64,000 nt of DNA from Cellulomonas humilata. GTDB taxonomy: Bacteria > Actinomycetota > Actinomycetes > Actinomycetales > Cellulomonadaceae. Below are positions 46,823 through 55,956 of the stretch, piece after piece (positions within the stretch are counted from its first letter, which is position 1; each line of letters opens with the position of its first letter). Both the position numbers and the translations under genes were made by a program. Where the stretch lies: contig NZ_JABMCI010000068.1 of the NCBI RefSeq assembly GCF_013359775.1, positions 1 through 64,000 of the forward strand. The letters run 5' to 3'. The notes under the pieces are model-generated. The model was not told where the DNA came from and did not search any database. It worked only from the letters and a program-made list of their open reading frames with translations.

Positions 46823-49066
46823 CTACGCCCCGAGCAGGCCGATCGCCGTCGCCCGCCGGACCGCCTCGCTCCGGGACGAGACCCCGAGCTTGCGGTAGAT
46901 CGAGCCGATCTCCGAGCTCGCCGTGTTCCGGGAGACGAAGAGCCGGTCGCCGATCTCGCGGATGGTCAGGTGAGTCTGGAGGTACGGCAGGAGCCGCAGC
47001 TCGGCCGGGGTGAGCGGGGAGACGCCCGGCGCGCGGGAGGGGGCCGTCGACGCGAGCGCCCCCCGCAGGGCGCCCACCTCGTCGACCAGGGTGCCCAGCT
47101 CGGGTCGACGGAGCAGCACGTCGTCGATCTCGTGCAGCAGGTGCTGCGCGGCCGGCTGGTCGCCCAGTCCCCAGCACACCCTGGCCAGCTCGAGTCGCGT
47201 GCGGACGGCGATGAACGGGAGCACGTAGGTGCACACGGGCCGGGCGCGCATCGCCCGGGTCAGCTGCCGTCGAGCCTCCTCGACGTCGCCGAGGTGCAGG
47301 GCCAGCCGGGCGGCCGCGGCGAGCGCCAGGACGCAGGTGGCGTAGTCCTGCATGCGATGGGTCTCGAGCACCCCCAGCCCGGGAGCCAGCAGGGCCTCCG
47401 CCTCGGTCCACCGGCCGTGGTCCATCTCGAGCAGCGCGAGCTCGGCGGCGGCGAACACGAGGGTGTCGGCATTGACGTTCCCGGTCGGGGACTCGATCGC
47501 CGACGCGAACAACGACCGGGCGCGGTCGACGTCCCCGGCGAGCAGGGCGGCCTCGCCCGCCATGGCCTGGGCGTTGTCCCGCCAGACGCTCCACTCGGGC
47601 TCGAGGCGCAGGGCGAGCTCGGCGTCCGCCTCCATCTGCTGCGGTCCGTGCGCGCACATCATCGCGCGGAGCATGGCCCGCCCGGAGTCGAAGGAGGCGC
47701 TGCCGTCGGGCGGCACGTGCGGGAACGACGCCGCGTCGACGACGGCGGCCCAGCGCTGAGCCTGCTGCGTCTGACCGGTGAACGCCGCCACGTAGCCGGC
47801 CATGAGCGCCAGCGGGGGGTAGTCCTCCACCGCGGGGGTGCCCAGCTCGTCGATCCACCGCTGCACCGTGGCGATCTGCCCGGACTGGTAGGTGGGGTTC
47901 GCCAGGGTGGCCACCAGGATCGCGGCCCGGTCCCGCTCGTCGGTCGACAGCAGGTGCTCGACCGCGAGCCCGGGGGATGCGTGGGCCTCGTACCAGTCCG
48001 CGGCGCGCAGCTGGAGCTTGCGCACCCGGTCGGGCTCGCACCGCTGGAGCTCGGACAGCAGGAACTCGCGGAACAGCGCGTGGTACCGGAACCACTCGCG
48101 ACGGCGGTCGAGCGGGACGAGGAACACGTTCGTGGCCTCGAGCTGGCGCAGCTGCTCGTCGGCACCGGGCTCGTCGAGCACCGCGTCGCACAGGGGAGCG
48201 CTCAGGTGCTCGAGCACGGCGGTGCGGAGCAGGAACCGCCGGGTGTCCGCGGACAGCCGGCCGAAGGCCTCCCGCTGGAGGTAGTCGGCGACGTACCGGT
48301 CGTCACCGGTGATGGCGACCGCGTCACCACCCACGTCGCGGGCGATCAGCGACGCGAGGTAGATGCCGACGGGCCAGCCCTCGGTGCGCGCGGTGACCGC
48401 GGCCGCCGCCTGCGGGGAGAGGTCGACGTCGGAGGAGGCGAACACCGTCCGGGTGCCGGCGGCGTCCAGTGCCAGGTCTCGCGGGCCGATCTCGACCGTG
48501 TCGCCCAGGGCGCGCAACCGCGGGATGTGCGGCTGCGCGTCGCGGCTCGCCGCCACCAGCTGGGAGCCGGGGGGGACGCCGGCGATGACCACGCCCAGCG
48601 CGTCGTGGCACGCGGACGACCGGATCTCGTGGAGGTCGTCCAGCATGAGCACGAACGGGAGCGGGCTCGAGCGGAGCGCGGAGGCGAGCTGAGGCGCGGC
48701 GCGCGCCAGGACCGAGGCCCTGGTGCCCCTCATCTCGTCCTCGACTGCCACGTCCACGAGTCCCAGCCGCACGCACGCCGAGGCCAGCACGGTCAGCAGG
48801 CGGGCCGGGTCGTCGTCGAACCGGTCGAGGGACACCCACGCGACCGCGCGGTCCTCCAGCCGCAGCCACTCCGTCATCAGCGTCGTCTTGCCGTAGCCGG
48901 CCGGAGCGGTGATGCCGACGACCCGCTTCCCGCGCGTCCGGGCCGACCCGACCAGGGCTGCACGACTCACCGTGCCGGCTCGATGAGCTGGGACGGCCAG
49001 CTTGGCGTCCAGCAGCACCGCGCCGAGCGCGTTCCCCCTGTGGACGCCCGACAGCTCAGGCCTCAC
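46823..49066 (-). CDS. MalT-type LuxR family transcriptional regulator
   Basis: A 747-aa STAND-type regulator. The ATPase domain has Walker A VGITAPAGYGKTTLMTEWL (about residues 50-68), RAVAWVSLDRFDDDPARLL and Walker B FVLMLDDLHEI. The middle carries ATLANPTYQSGQIATVQRWI and other TPR/MalT-like repeats. The C-terminal LuxR HTH is LTPAELRLLPYLQTHLTIRE, RLFVSRNTASSEIGSIYRKL. It probably binds an inducer and ATP, then activates a target. It is the only regulator near the DUF6325/SHOCT/DUF4239 block and the CMD-like gene. Other targets are possible. Confidence 0.88.
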   Translation of the reverse strand: MRPELSGVHRGNALGAVLLDAKLAVPAHRAGTVSRAALVGSARTRGKRVVGITAPAGYGKTTLMTEWLRLEDRAVAWVSLDRFDDDPARLLTVLASACVRLGLVDVAVEDEMRGTRASVLARAAPQLASALRSSPLPFVLMLDDLHEIRSSACHDALGVVIAGVPPGSQLVAASRDAQPHIPRLRALGDTVEIGPRDLALDAAGTRTVFASSDVDLSPQAAAAVTARTEGWPVGIYLASLIARDVGGDAVAITGDDRYVADYLQREAFGRLSADTRRFLLRTAVLEHLSAPLCDAVLDEPGADEQLRQLEATNVFLVPLDRRREWFRYHALFREFLLSELQRCEPDRVRKLQLRAADWYEAHASPGLAVEHLLSTDERDRAAILVATLANPTYQSGQIATVQRWIDELGTPAVEDYPPLALMAGYVAAFTGQTQQAQRWAAVVDAASFPHVPPDGSASFDSGRAMLRAMMCAHGPQQMEADAELALRLEPEWSVWRDNAQAMAGEAALLAGDVDRARSLFASAIESPTGNVNADTLVFAAAELALLEMDHGRWTEAEALLAPGLGVLETHRMQDYATCVLALAAAARLALHLGDVEEARRQLTRAMRARPVCTYVLPFIAVRTRLELARVCWGLGDQPAAQHLLHEIDDVLLRRPELGTLVDEVGALRGALASTAPSRAPGVSPLTPAELRLLPYLQTHLTIREIGDRLFVSRNTASSEIGSIYRKLGVSSRSEAVRRATAIGLLGA

Positions 49067-49133
49067 CCGGCCAGACTAGGGCCACGGGTGCATGCGCTGA
49101 CAAGACCGGGCAGATCGGGTGTGTCGTGCCAGG

Positions 49134-49853
49134 TCAGCGGGAGTGGACCATGTCGCCGACGGCGAGGCGCCGCAGGACCTCGATGACGACTGTGGCCGAA
49201 CGGTCGGCGGCGTCGTCCACGTGCGTGAGGAAGTCGGCACCCGCCACGGGACCGCACAGGTCGGAGATGCCGCGGACGGACAGGAACGGCACGCCGTACA
49301 GGTGGGCCGTGTGCGCCAGCGCGGCGGACTCCATGTCCGTCGCCATGGCCGACGGGAACGCCGCGCGCATCCGGTCGATGCGGCTGGCGTCGATGAACGC
49401 GTCGCCGGACAGGATCGTGCCGGTGAGGATGCGCAGGTCGACGCTGGCGGTGGCCGCGGCGTCGTGCAGGATCTGCTCCGCCTCGTAGACCTCGGGCATG
49501 CCCGGCACCTGGCCCAGCTCGTACCCGAACGCCCGCGCGTCCGCACCCGAGTAGAGGTACTCGGAGCCGACGACGACGTCACCGACGCGGACGTCCAGCC
49601 CGACCCCGCCCGCGCTGCCGGCGCTGATGACCGCGCGCGGGTGCGTGCCCTGGATGGCGACCGCCGCGGCCGTGGCGGAGTTGACCAGGCCGATGCCGCA
49701 CTGGACCAGCAGCACCTGCCGACCGCTGATCGTGAGCAGCCGGTGCTCGGCGTGCCCCATCTGCGTCGGGTCGCCGACGACGTCGGCCCGGTGCACGAAC
49801 GCGGCGGCCTCGTCGGCCATCGCGGTGACGATGACGGCGTCGACGGCGATCAT
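49134..49853 (-). CDS. mtnN: 5'-Methylthioadenosine/S-adenosylhomocysteine nucleosidase
   Basis: Cleaves MTA, SAH or 5'-deoxyadenosine to adenine and thioribose. The 239-aa protein shows [17 protein letters not shown] (N-terminal catalytic Glu region), [57 protein letters not shown] (ribose-binding Glu) and [10 protein letters not shown] (catalytic Asp). ATG 49853 overlaps the luxS stop by 4 nt. Together with LuxS it makes the two-step route from SAH to homocysteine, adenine and DPD. Confidence 0.92.
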   Translation of the reverse strand: MIAVDAVIVTAMADEAAAFVHRADVVGDPTQMGHAEHRLLTISGRQVLLVQCGIGLVNSATAAAVAIQGTHPRAVISAGSAGGVGLDVRVGDVVVGSEYLYSGADARAFGYELGQVPGMPEVYEAEQILHDAAATASVDLRILTGTILSGDAFIDASRIDRMRAAFPSAMATDMESAALAHTAHLYGVPFLSVRGISDLCGPVAGADFLTHVDDAADRSATVVIEVLRRLAVGDMVHSR

Positions 49854-50317
49854 GCGGTGACCGTGCTCCACTCCTCGCGCGCGCCCAGGAACGTGCGCGC
49901 CGCCTCCTGAGCCCCTGCCAGGGTGTGGTTGGCGCCCCAGCCGCACTGCACCTCGTTGGCTGCGGGCACCTCGGTGGCCGTCGTGATGTCCGTGAGCGTG
50001 TCCTGCACCAGGGTGAGCACGTCGTCGTACGCCCACTCGCCCTGCAGGATCAGGTAGAACCCGGTCTGGCAGCCCATCGGGGAGAAGTCGACCACCCGGT
50101 CGGAGTGGTTGCGCGAGTGCTCCGCGAACAGGTGCTCCAGGGAGTGGATCGTCGGCATCTCGAGGTGCGCGACGTTCGGCTGCGTGAAGCGCACGTCGTA
50201 CTTCTGGATGACGTCACCCGCGGGCAGGTTCTTGGTGTCGGCCAGGCGCACGTAGGGCGCGACGACGGTCCGGTGGTCGAGGTTGAACGACTCGACGTTC
50301 ATGCGGGGCTGGTTCAC
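49850..50317 (-). CDS. luxS: S-ribosylhomocysteine lyase
   Basis: Converts S-ribosylhomocysteine to homocysteine and the autoinducer-2 precursor DPD. The body begins [35 protein letters not shown] holds the metal ligands (HxxEH), [15 protein letters not shown] the catalytic Cys, and [14 protein letters not shown] the third ligand Cys. GTG 50317 is chosen because AAGGAC lies about 8 nt upstream; starting at ATG 50302 gives 150 aa and is a reasonable alternative. Cotranscribed with the nucleosidase. Whether AI-2 is used as a signal here is not shown; the pair is sufficient for SAH recycling. Confidence 0.94.
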   Translation of the reverse strand: MNQPRMNVESFNLDHRTVVAPYVRLADTKNLPAGDVIQKYDVRFTQPNVAHLEMPTIHSLEHLFAEHSRNHSDRVVDFSPMGCQTGFYLILQGEWAYDDVLTLVQDTLTDITTATEVPAANEVQCGWGANHTLAGAQEAARTFLGAREEWSTVTA

Positions 50318-50399
50318 GGCACAGGTCCTTCGCGATCGGAGGCGTCCATTGTCCCCCGACCTGCGCGTGCCACCGAACCGGTCCTCGTACGATCGGCCG

Positions 50400-50867
50400 G
50401 TGCCCACCCCCGAGTACGTCCTGGCCCTGCGCTCCGCCGTCGGGCACCACCTGCTGTGGCTGCCGGGCGTGACCGCGGTGGTGCTGCGCGGCGACGAGGT
50501 GCTCCTGGTGAGGCGCTCGGACAACGGCGCCTGGACGCCGGTGACGGGCATCATCGACCCGGGCGAGGAGCCGGCGGTGGCGGGCGCGCGCGAGGTGCTG
50601 GAGGAGGCGTCGGTCGTCGCCATCCCGGAGCGGCTCGCCTCGGTGCACGCGCTGCCGCCGATGACGTACGAGAACGGCGACCACGCGCAGTACCTCGACC
50701 TCACGTTCCGGTTCCGGTACGTGTCGGGCGAGCCGTTCCCCGACGACGGCGAGAACACCGAGGCGGCCTGGTTCCCGCTCGACGCCCTCCCGCCGATGGC
50801 GCCCGAGATGCACCGCCGGATCGACAGCGCACTGCCACCGGACGGACCGGCGATCTTCACCGCATGA
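50400..50867 (+). CDS. NUDIX hydrolase
   Basis: The 155-aa protein has a full Nudix box: [20 protein letters not shown], then ASV (the usual GX5EX7REUXEEXGU with Ala for the last Gly). It is preceded by [20 protein letters not shown]. The tail ([31 protein letters not shown]) fits NADH-pyrophosphatase-like or MutT-like proteins acting on nucleoside diphosphate derivatives. GTG 50400 was chosen because family similarity starts there. It is divergent from luxS. Confidence 0.87.
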   Translation: MPTPEYVLALRSAVGHHLLWLPGVTAVVLRGDEVLLVRRSDNGAWTPVTGIIDPGEEPAVAGAREVLEEASVVAIPERLASVHALPPMTYENGDHAQYLDLTFRFRYVSGEPFPDDGENTEAAWFPLDALPPMAPEMHRRIDSALPPDGPAIFTA

Positions 50868-50868
50868 C

Positions 50869-51906
50869 TCAGCGGGCGAGCCGCTCGACCACCGCGCCGT
50901 AGAGCCCAGGAGCCGCGGCGGCCAGGGGCACGATCCCGCGCCGCAGCGGCGACCTGGCCGCGGTGATCAAGCCGCTGGTGAGCAGCCGGTAGTCGCGGGT
51001 GGCCGCGGTCCACGCCTTCTCGTAGGCGGCGTTCGAGCGGTGCACGTCGTCCTCGAGGGTGGCGACGGCCTCGCGGGCCTGCGCCAGCCCGACGCGGACA
51101 CCCTCGCCGGTGAGGGCGTCGACGTAGCCCGACGCGTCGCCCACGAGCCGCACGCGTCCGGCGGTGCGGCGGCGGGTCTGCTGGTGCAGCGGGCCTGCCC
51201 CGCGGGCGGGCCCGAGGGTGGGCGCGGCGCCCAGGTGGCGGCGCAGGGCACCGAACGCCTCCAGCGTCGCGTCGAAGTCGTGGCGGGCGGGCCCGAGGAG
51301 CGCCACCCCCACGACGTCGTCCGCCACGGGCGTCACGTACGCCTCGACGGACCGGCCCCAGTGCACCTCGACCAGGTCGGTCCACGGCTCCACCCGGAAG
51401 TGCTTGCGCACGCCGAACCGTCGGCCCGTCGCGCGGCGCTGCACCGCGAGGTCGACCTGGCGGCGGACCGTCGAGTGCAGGCCGTCGCAGGCCAGCAGCC
51501 AGCGCCCGCGCATCCCCGCGCACCAGACGAAGGACTCGTCCTGCTCGACCGCGCCGCCCCGGCCGGTGACGACGACCGCGCCGAGCTCGGCCGCGCGGCG
51601 GGCCAGGGCGGCGTGCAGCACGGTGCGTCGCACGCCCAGGCCGGGTGCGACGGCGAACGGGTGGTCGGCGACGACCTTGCCGCGCACGTAGCGGATCCCG
51701 GTCAGGGTGTGGCCCTCGGGATACACACCGAGGCGGTGCAGCGCTGCGACGGCGCCCGGCATGAGCCCCTCGCCGCAGGCCTTGTCCACGGGGGTGGCCC
51801 GCGGCTCCACGACGATCACCGACAGGCCCGCCAGGCGACCCTCGATCGCCGCTGCGAGCCCGACGGGACCGCCGCCGACGATCAGCAGGTCCGCGTCGGG
51901 AGTCAT
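50869..51906 (-). CDS. FAD-dependent oxidoreductase of type III PKS cluster (SrsC-like)
   Basis: The 345-aa flavoprotein belongs to the geranylgeranyl reductase/aromatic hydroxylase group: [20 protein letters not shown] (FAD), [37 protein letters not shown] (DG motif) and [20 protein letters not shown] (second FAD motif GD). Its gene starts overlapping the methyltransferase stop (ATGA) and follows the type III PKS operon. In Streptomyces griseus the equivalent SrsC hydroxylates an alkylresorcinol to a quinone. The same role is inferred here; reduction of a prenyl chain is an alternative given the divergent UbiA gene. Confidence 0.8.
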   Translation of the reverse strand: MTPDADLLIVGGGPVGLAAAIEGRLAGLSVIVVEPRATPVDKACGEGLMPGAVAALHRLGVYPEGHTLTGIRYVRGKVVADHPFAVAPGLGVRRTVLHAALARRAAELGAVVVTGRGGAVEQDESFVWCAGMRGRWLLACDGLHSTVRRQVDLAVQRRATGRRFGVRKHFRVEPWTDLVEVHWGRSVEAYVTPVADDVVGVALLGPARHDFDATLEAFGALRRHLGAAPTLGPARGAGPLHQQTRRRTAGRVRLVGDASGYVDALTGEGVRVGLAQAREAVATLEDDVHRSNAAYEKAWTAATRDYRLLTSGLITAARSPLRRGIVPLAAAAPGLYGAVVERLAR

Positions 51907-52427
51907 GCCGGCGCCGCGCTCACCGAGCGCAGCGCGCGTTCCTCGGTCGGGATCCGGAAGCCCAGCAGGAGCACGGCGTTGAGGACCGTGAACGCGGCCG
52001 CCGTGACCCAGGCGGTGTGCACCAGGGGGAGCGCGGCGCCCTCGACCGCCACGGCCACGTAGTTGGGATGGCTGAGCCAGCGGTACGGCCCGCGCTTCAC
52101 CAAGGCGATGCCGGGCACCACGATGACGCGGGTGCTCCACTGGTTCCCCAGGGTGGCGATGCACCACCAGCGCAGGGAGTTCGCGGCCAGCACGAGGGCC
52201 AGCGCCGTCCAGCCCAGCGCGGGCAGGAACGGCCGGTCCGCCACGTGCACCTCGACCAGGCACGCGACCAGCAGCCCGGTGTGCAGGGCGACCATCGGCG
52301 GGTAGTGCCGCTTGCCGGTCTCGATGCCGCCGTGCGCGAACGCCCAGGTCACGTGCCTCTGCGAGACCACCAGCTCGGCCAGGCGCTCGAGCGCGACGAC
52401 GACGATCAGCCAGTCGTACCAGGTCAC
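51903..52427 (-). CDS. Isoprenylcysteine carboxyl methyltransferase-family membrane methyltransferase (SrsB/BpsB-like)
   Basis: A 174-aa integral membrane protein with about four TMs ([78 protein letters not shown]). The ICMT signature is [20 protein letters not shown] followed by [19 protein letters not shown], where R-x-P-x-Y and HPNY bind SAM. These proteins O-methylate type III PKS products in srs/bps loci. GTG 52427 begins directly after the PKS stop, and its end overlaps the FAD enzyme start, so all three are co-translated. Confidence 0.83.
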   Translation of the reverse strand: MTWYDWLIVVVALERLAELVVSQRHVTWAFAHGGIETGKRHYPPMVALHTGLLVACLVEVHVADRPFLPALGWTALALVLAANSLRWWCIATLGNQWSTRVIVVPGIALVKRGPYRWLSHPNYVAVAVEGAALPLVHTAWVTAAAFTVLNAVLLLGFRIPTEERALRSVSAAPA

Positions 52428-53501
52428 CTACGGCTCCTCGGGCCAGCGCAGCAGGACGGTCTCGGTGCACACGCCCGGACCGATGGCGAACAGGACGCCC
52501 GCCGACCCGGGGATCTGCCCCCCGGTGGCGAGCTCGTCGGCAAGCACGTGCAGGACGCCTGACGAGCTCAGGTTGCCCACCCGCGCCAGCGAGCGCCAGC
52601 TGGCCGCGAAGGCCTCGTCGGGCAGGTCGAGCGCGCGGGCGGCCGCCTGGAGGATGCGGGGCCCGCCGGTGTGCGCCACCCACGTGCCCACGTCGGCGAC
52701 CTTGAGCTGGTGGGCCGCGAGCAGGTCGACGACGCCCGCACCGAGGTTCTGCTCGACCAGGTCCGCGAGGCTCGCTGCCAGCACGATCCGGAACCCGCTG
52801 CCGCCGATGTCCCAGCCGAGCGCGTCGGCGGTGTCCGGGTACAGCGCGCTGCGGGCGTCCACGACGTCGACGCCGCCCTCCACCTGCGCCGCGCGGTCGC
52901 CGCCCACCATGACGACCGCCGAGGCGCCGTCCCCGAAGAGCCCGCTGGACACGATGTTCGCCATGGTGTCGTCGCCCTGCTGGAGCGTCAGCGAGCACAG
53001 CTCGACGGACACCAGCAGGGCGACGTCCTGCGGGTGCCCCTGGAGGTAGTCCCGAACGCGCGCGATCCCGGCGGCGCCCGCGACGCACCCGAGCCCGAAG
53101 ACGGGGAGCCGCTTGACGTCCGGGCGCAGTCCGAGGCGCTCCACCAGGAGCGCGTCCAGCGACGGGGTGGCGATCCCGGTGATGGAGGTGAACAGCAGGA
53201 AGTCGACGTCCGCTGCGTCCAGCCCCGCCGCGGCGAGGGCCTGCCGGCACGCCTCGGCCGCCAGGGGGGTGCCCTCCCGCACGAACGCGTCGTTGGCGGC
53301 GGTGAACGTGGTCAGCCCGGCGTACTCCTCGAGGGGCAGCGCGAGGTGGCGCGTCGCGATGCCCGTGGAGGCGTGGATCCGTTCGATCGTCGCGCGGCGT
53401 CGGGGGTCCGACGAGAGCAGCGGGGCGATCGTGGCGGTGATCTCGCTCTGGGCATGCACGTGCCGGGGCAGGACGGGGGCGATCGCGGCGATACGCACCA
53501 T
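52428..53501 (-). CDS. Type III polyketide synthase (alkylresorcinol/alkylpyrone synthase-like)
   Basis: The 357-aa chalcone-synthase fold protein has the Cys-His-Asn triad: LPVFGLGCVAGAAGIARVRD (C139), TWVAHTGGPRIL (H277) and ARVGNLSSSGVLHVL (N310). FTSITGIATPSLDALLVERL and SGLFGDGASAVVMVG are family signatures. Acyl-CoA starters and malonyl-CoA are the expected substrates, giving alkylresorcinols or alkylpyrones. It heads an operon with the methyltransferase and FAD enzyme, and diverges from UbiA, 91 nt apart. Chain length cannot be predicted from reading. Confidence 0.9.
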   Translation of the reverse strand: MVRIAAIAPVLPRHVHAQSEITATIAPLLSSDPRRRATIERIHASTGIATRHLALPLEEYAGLTTFTAANDAFVREGTPLAAEACRQALAAAGLDAADVDFLLFTSITGIATPSLDALLVERLGLRPDVKRLPVFGLGCVAGAAGIARVRDYLQGHPQDVALLVSVELCSLTLQQGDDTMANIVSSGLFGDGASAVVMVGGDRAAQVEGGVDVVDARSALYPDTADALGWDIGGSGFRIVLAASLADLVEQNLGAGVVDLLAAHQLKVADVGTWVAHTGGPRILQAAARALDLPDEAFAASWRSLARVGNLSSSGVLHVLADELATGGQIPGSAGVLFAIGPGVCTETVLLRWPEEP

Positions 53502-53592
53502 TCGGGCATCGTGCCATGCGTGCGCACGGGCGCAACTGTCCGGAGCGTGTCGCGCGACCTGCGACGATGTCGCGGTCGAGCGGAGGAGACAG

Positions 53593-54438
53593 GTGACCGA
53601 CAACCCGCGGCGTCCACGCGCCGTCGACCTCGCCCTGGCCTGCCACCCGGCGCCGACCGTCGCGGTGACCGCGTTCGCGGTCGCCATGGCCGCGGGAGCC
53701 GGTGCACCGGGCGCGACGGTCGCACTCGTCGGCGCCGCGATCCTGACCGGCCAGCTGTCCGTCGGCTGGTCCAACGACTGGATCGACGCCGGTCGCGACG
53801 CCGCGGTGGGGCGGCCCGACAAGCCCGTGGGTTCCGGGCGGCTCTCGGTCGCGGCCGTCCGCACGGCGGCCCTGAGCGCGACCGTGGCCTGCGTCGTCCT
53901 CTCCCTCGCGCTCGGGTGGCGCGCCGGCCTGGTGCACCTGGCGACGGTCGCGTCGGCCTGGGCGTACAACGCGCGCCTGAAGAGCACTGTGTGGTCCTGG
54001 GCGCCCTACGCCTTCTCGTTCGGGTTCCTGCCCCTGGCCATCGCGCTGGCCCTGCCCGGTGCGCCCGTCGCCGCGTGGTGGGCGATGGCGGCAGGCGCCC
54101 TGCTCGGCGTCGGGGCGCACGGCGCCAACGTCATTCCCGACCTCCAGGACGACCACGCGACGGGCGTCCGCGGCCTGCCGCACCGCGTGGGCGGCACGGC
54201 GACCAGCATCGGCACTGCGGTGGCACTGCTCTCGGCGACCGGTCTGGTGGTGCTGGCTCCCGCGGGTCCGCCGAGGGCGGCGGCAGCCGGCGCGCTCGTG
54301 CTCGCAGTCGGTCTGACCATCGCGGGGACGGTGCTGGCGCTGGGCGGAGGGCGCAACCGGCTGCCGTTCCTCTTTGCGATCGCGGTCGCGGCGGTGGACG
54401 TGGTGCTGCTGGTGCTCTCGGACTGGGTGGTCGGCTGA
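53593..54438 (+). CDS. UbiA-family prenyltransferase
   Basis: A 281-aa membrane protein with eight or nine helices. The first Asp-rich motif is NDWIDAGRDAAVGRPDKP (N61, D62, D65, D69), binding prenyl-diphosphate Mg. The second motif is less canonical: NVIPDLQDDHATGVRGLPHR. It transfers a prenyl chain to an aromatic acceptor. GTG 53593 has GGAGGAG 6 nt upstream. It is divergent from the type III PKS operon, so prenylation of the PKS aromatic is a reasonable inference. A separate role in menaquinone or heme pathways is less likely given the neighbourhood. Confidence 0.85.
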   Translation: MTDNPRRPRAVDLALACHPAPTVAVTAFAVAMAAGAGAPGATVALVGAAILTGQLSVGWSNDWIDAGRDAAVGRPDKPVGSGRLSVAAVRTAALSATVACVVLSLALGWRAGLVHLATVASAWAYNARLKSTVWSWAPYAFSFGFLPLAIALALPGAPVAAWWAMAAGALLGVGAHGANVIPDLQDDHATGVRGLPHRVGGTATSIGTAVALLSATGLVVLAPAGPPRAAAAGALVLAVGLTIAGTVLALGGGRNRLPFLFAIAVAAVDVVLLVLSDWVVG

Positions 54439-54447
54439 CCGCTTGAC

Positions 54448-54463
54448 TTCGAGCGCGCTCGAA
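54448..54463 (+). promoter_or_regulatory. 16-bp perfect palindrome upstream of the LLM oxidoreductase gene
   Basis: TTCGAGCGCGCTCGAA lies 40 nt before the ATG at 54504 and touches a TTGACT -35-like hexamer (54443-54448). It is a good candidate for a TetR-type repressor site. No regulator gene is adjacent. Confidence 0.5.
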
Positions 54464-54503
54464 GGAGCAGGGTGCACACACACCCCCGGTCGAAGGAGCT
54501 CTC

Positions 54504-55379
54504 ATGCGCGTCGGTGTCCACCTCATGCGGTACGACTCGGTCGAGCCGTCCGCCCTGCGCCAGGAGCTGGCCGACACCGCGTCGGCGGCCGAGGAGGCGG
54601 GCCTGGCCTGGGTGTCCGTGATGGACCACTACTTCCAGATGACGGCGGCCGGCTTCCCCGCCGAGGACCCGATGCTCGAGGCCTACACGACGCTCGGCTA
54701 CCTGGCGGGCGTGACCTCGACCGTCCAGCTCGGCGTGCTGGTGACCGGCGTCACGTACCGGCACCCCGGCCTGCTCGCCAAGATCGTCGCGACGCTCGAC
54801 GTGCTCAGCGGCGGCCGCGCCACGCTCGGCATCGGCGCCGCCTGGTACGAGGAGGAGCACCGCGGGCTCGGGGTGCCGTACCCGCCGCTGGCCGAGCGGT
54901 TCGAGCGGCTCGAGGAGACGCTCCGGATCAGCCGGCAGATGTGGGACCCGGCGAACGACGGCCCGTTCGAGGGGAAGCACTTCCAGCTGGCGCAGACCCT
55001 GTGCTCTCCCCAGCCGCTGGCACGGCCGGAGATCCTCATCGGCGGTGGCGGCGAGCGCAAGACGCTGCGGCTCGTCGCGCAGTACGGCGACGCCTGCAAC
55101 CTCTTCGCGACGACGCCCGACGAGGTCGCGCACAAGATCGACGTGCTGAAGGGCCACTGCGAGGACGTCGGGCGTGACCCGGCGGAGATCCGCGTGACCC
55201 TCCTGCACGCCGGCGACTCGCTGCTCACCGGCGACGTCGACACGTTCGTCGAGCAGATGGGTCCGTACGCGAAGCTCGGCGTCGAGACCGTGATCCTGCG
55301 ACCGCCGGCCACCAGCCTGGCGGCCTGGGTTCGCGACGCCGTCGCCCCGGCGGTGCCGGCGGTCGCGGACCTCGGCTGA
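54504..55379 (+). CDS. LLM class flavin/F420-dependent oxidoreductase
   Basis: A 291-aa luciferase-like TIM barrel. MRVGVHLMRYDSVEPSALRQ, AGLAWVSVMDHYFQM, LGVLVTGVTYRHPGLLAKIV (typical G-V...R.P..lAk), TLDVLSGGRATLGIGAAWYE, EHRGLGVPYPPLAERFERLE and PEILIGGGGERKTLRLVAQY are the family signatures of F420-dependent actinobacterial LLM enzymes. It also shows DACNLFATTPDEVAHKIDVL. The substrate is unknown. An AAGGAG ribosome site precedes ATG 54504. It is isolated, with a palindromic operator candidate upstream. Confidence 0.88.
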   Translation: MRVGVHLMRYDSVEPSALRQELADTASAAEEAGLAWVSVMDHYFQMTAAGFPAEDPMLEAYTTLGYLAGVTSTVQLGVLVTGVTYRHPGLLAKIVATLDVLSGGRATLGIGAAWYEEEHRGLGVPYPPLAERFERLEETLRISRQMWDPANDGPFEGKHFQLAQTLCSPQPLARPEILIGGGGERKTLRLVAQYGDACNLFATTPDEVAHKIDVLKGHCEDVGRDPAEIRVTLLHAGDSLLTGDVDTFVEQMGPYAKLGVETVILRPPATSLAAWVRDAVAPAVPAVADLG

Positions 55380-55383
55380 CGGG

Positions 55384-55872
55384 CTACGCGGGGACGCTCT
55401 GGCCGTCCGCCGCTGCGCGCAGGCCCGCCACGTCGATCTTGCCCATGGTGAGCATCGCGTTCAGCGCGCGGCCGGCGCGCTCGGGGTCGGGGTCGCCGAG
55501 CAGCTCGGGCAGGGCGGTCGGGATCACCTGCCACGACAGGCCCCAGCGGTCCTTGAGCCAGCCGCAGGCCCCCGGCTCGCCTCCGTCCGCGACGAGGGCG
55601 TCCCACACGCGGTCCGTCTCCGCCTGGTCGGGCACGGACACCTGCATCGAGAACGCCTCGGTGAAGGAGTACGTCGGTCCGCCGTTGAGCGCCTGGACCT
55701 CGAGGCCGTCGAGCACGAAGCTCACGGTGAACGCGGTCCCGGCGGGCTGCGGGGCCCCCTCGCCGTAGCGGGCGACCGAGACGATGCGGGAGTTCGGGAA
55801 GATCGACACGTAGTGCTCGGCGGCCTGCTCGGCCTGGTCGTCGAACCACAGGAACGGGCTGATGGACTGCAT
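55384..55872 (-). CDS. VOC protein of the PhnB/3-demethylubiquinone methyltransferase-like type
   Basis: The 162-aa protein matches the YdhR/PhnB-like VOC subfamily: SISPFLWFDDQAEQAAEHYV, SIFPNSRIVSVARYGEG, FTVSFVLDGLEVQALNGGPT, RVWDALVADGGEPGACGWLK and DRWGLSWQVIPTALPELL. It usually works as a dimer, with unknown ligand; the family name reflects a former annotation rather than proven methyl transfer. ATG 55872 has GGAGG about 8 nt upstream, and an ATG at 55944 is rejected. It is convergent with the LLM gene, 4 nt apart. Confidence 0.85.
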   Translation of the reverse strand: MQSISPFLWFDDQAEQAAEHYVSIFPNSRIVSVARYGEGAPQPAGTAFTVSFVLDGLEVQALNGGPTYSFTEAFSMQVSVPDQAETDRVWDALVADGGEPGACGWLKDRWGLSWQVIPTALPELLGDPDPERAGRALNAMLTMGKIDVAGLRAAADGQSVPA

Positions 55873-55956
55873 CTCAGTACCTCCGGTCGGGGGACGCGAG
55901 GCCGGGTGCCCGGCGTCCTTCGTGAGGTGGTCGGAGCCGCTCACAGGTTCTCGACA

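Noticed and set aside
53549..53558. GTCGCGCGAC between PKS and UbiA as an operator
   Set aside because: Short CG-only palindromes of this kind arise often by chance at this GC content.
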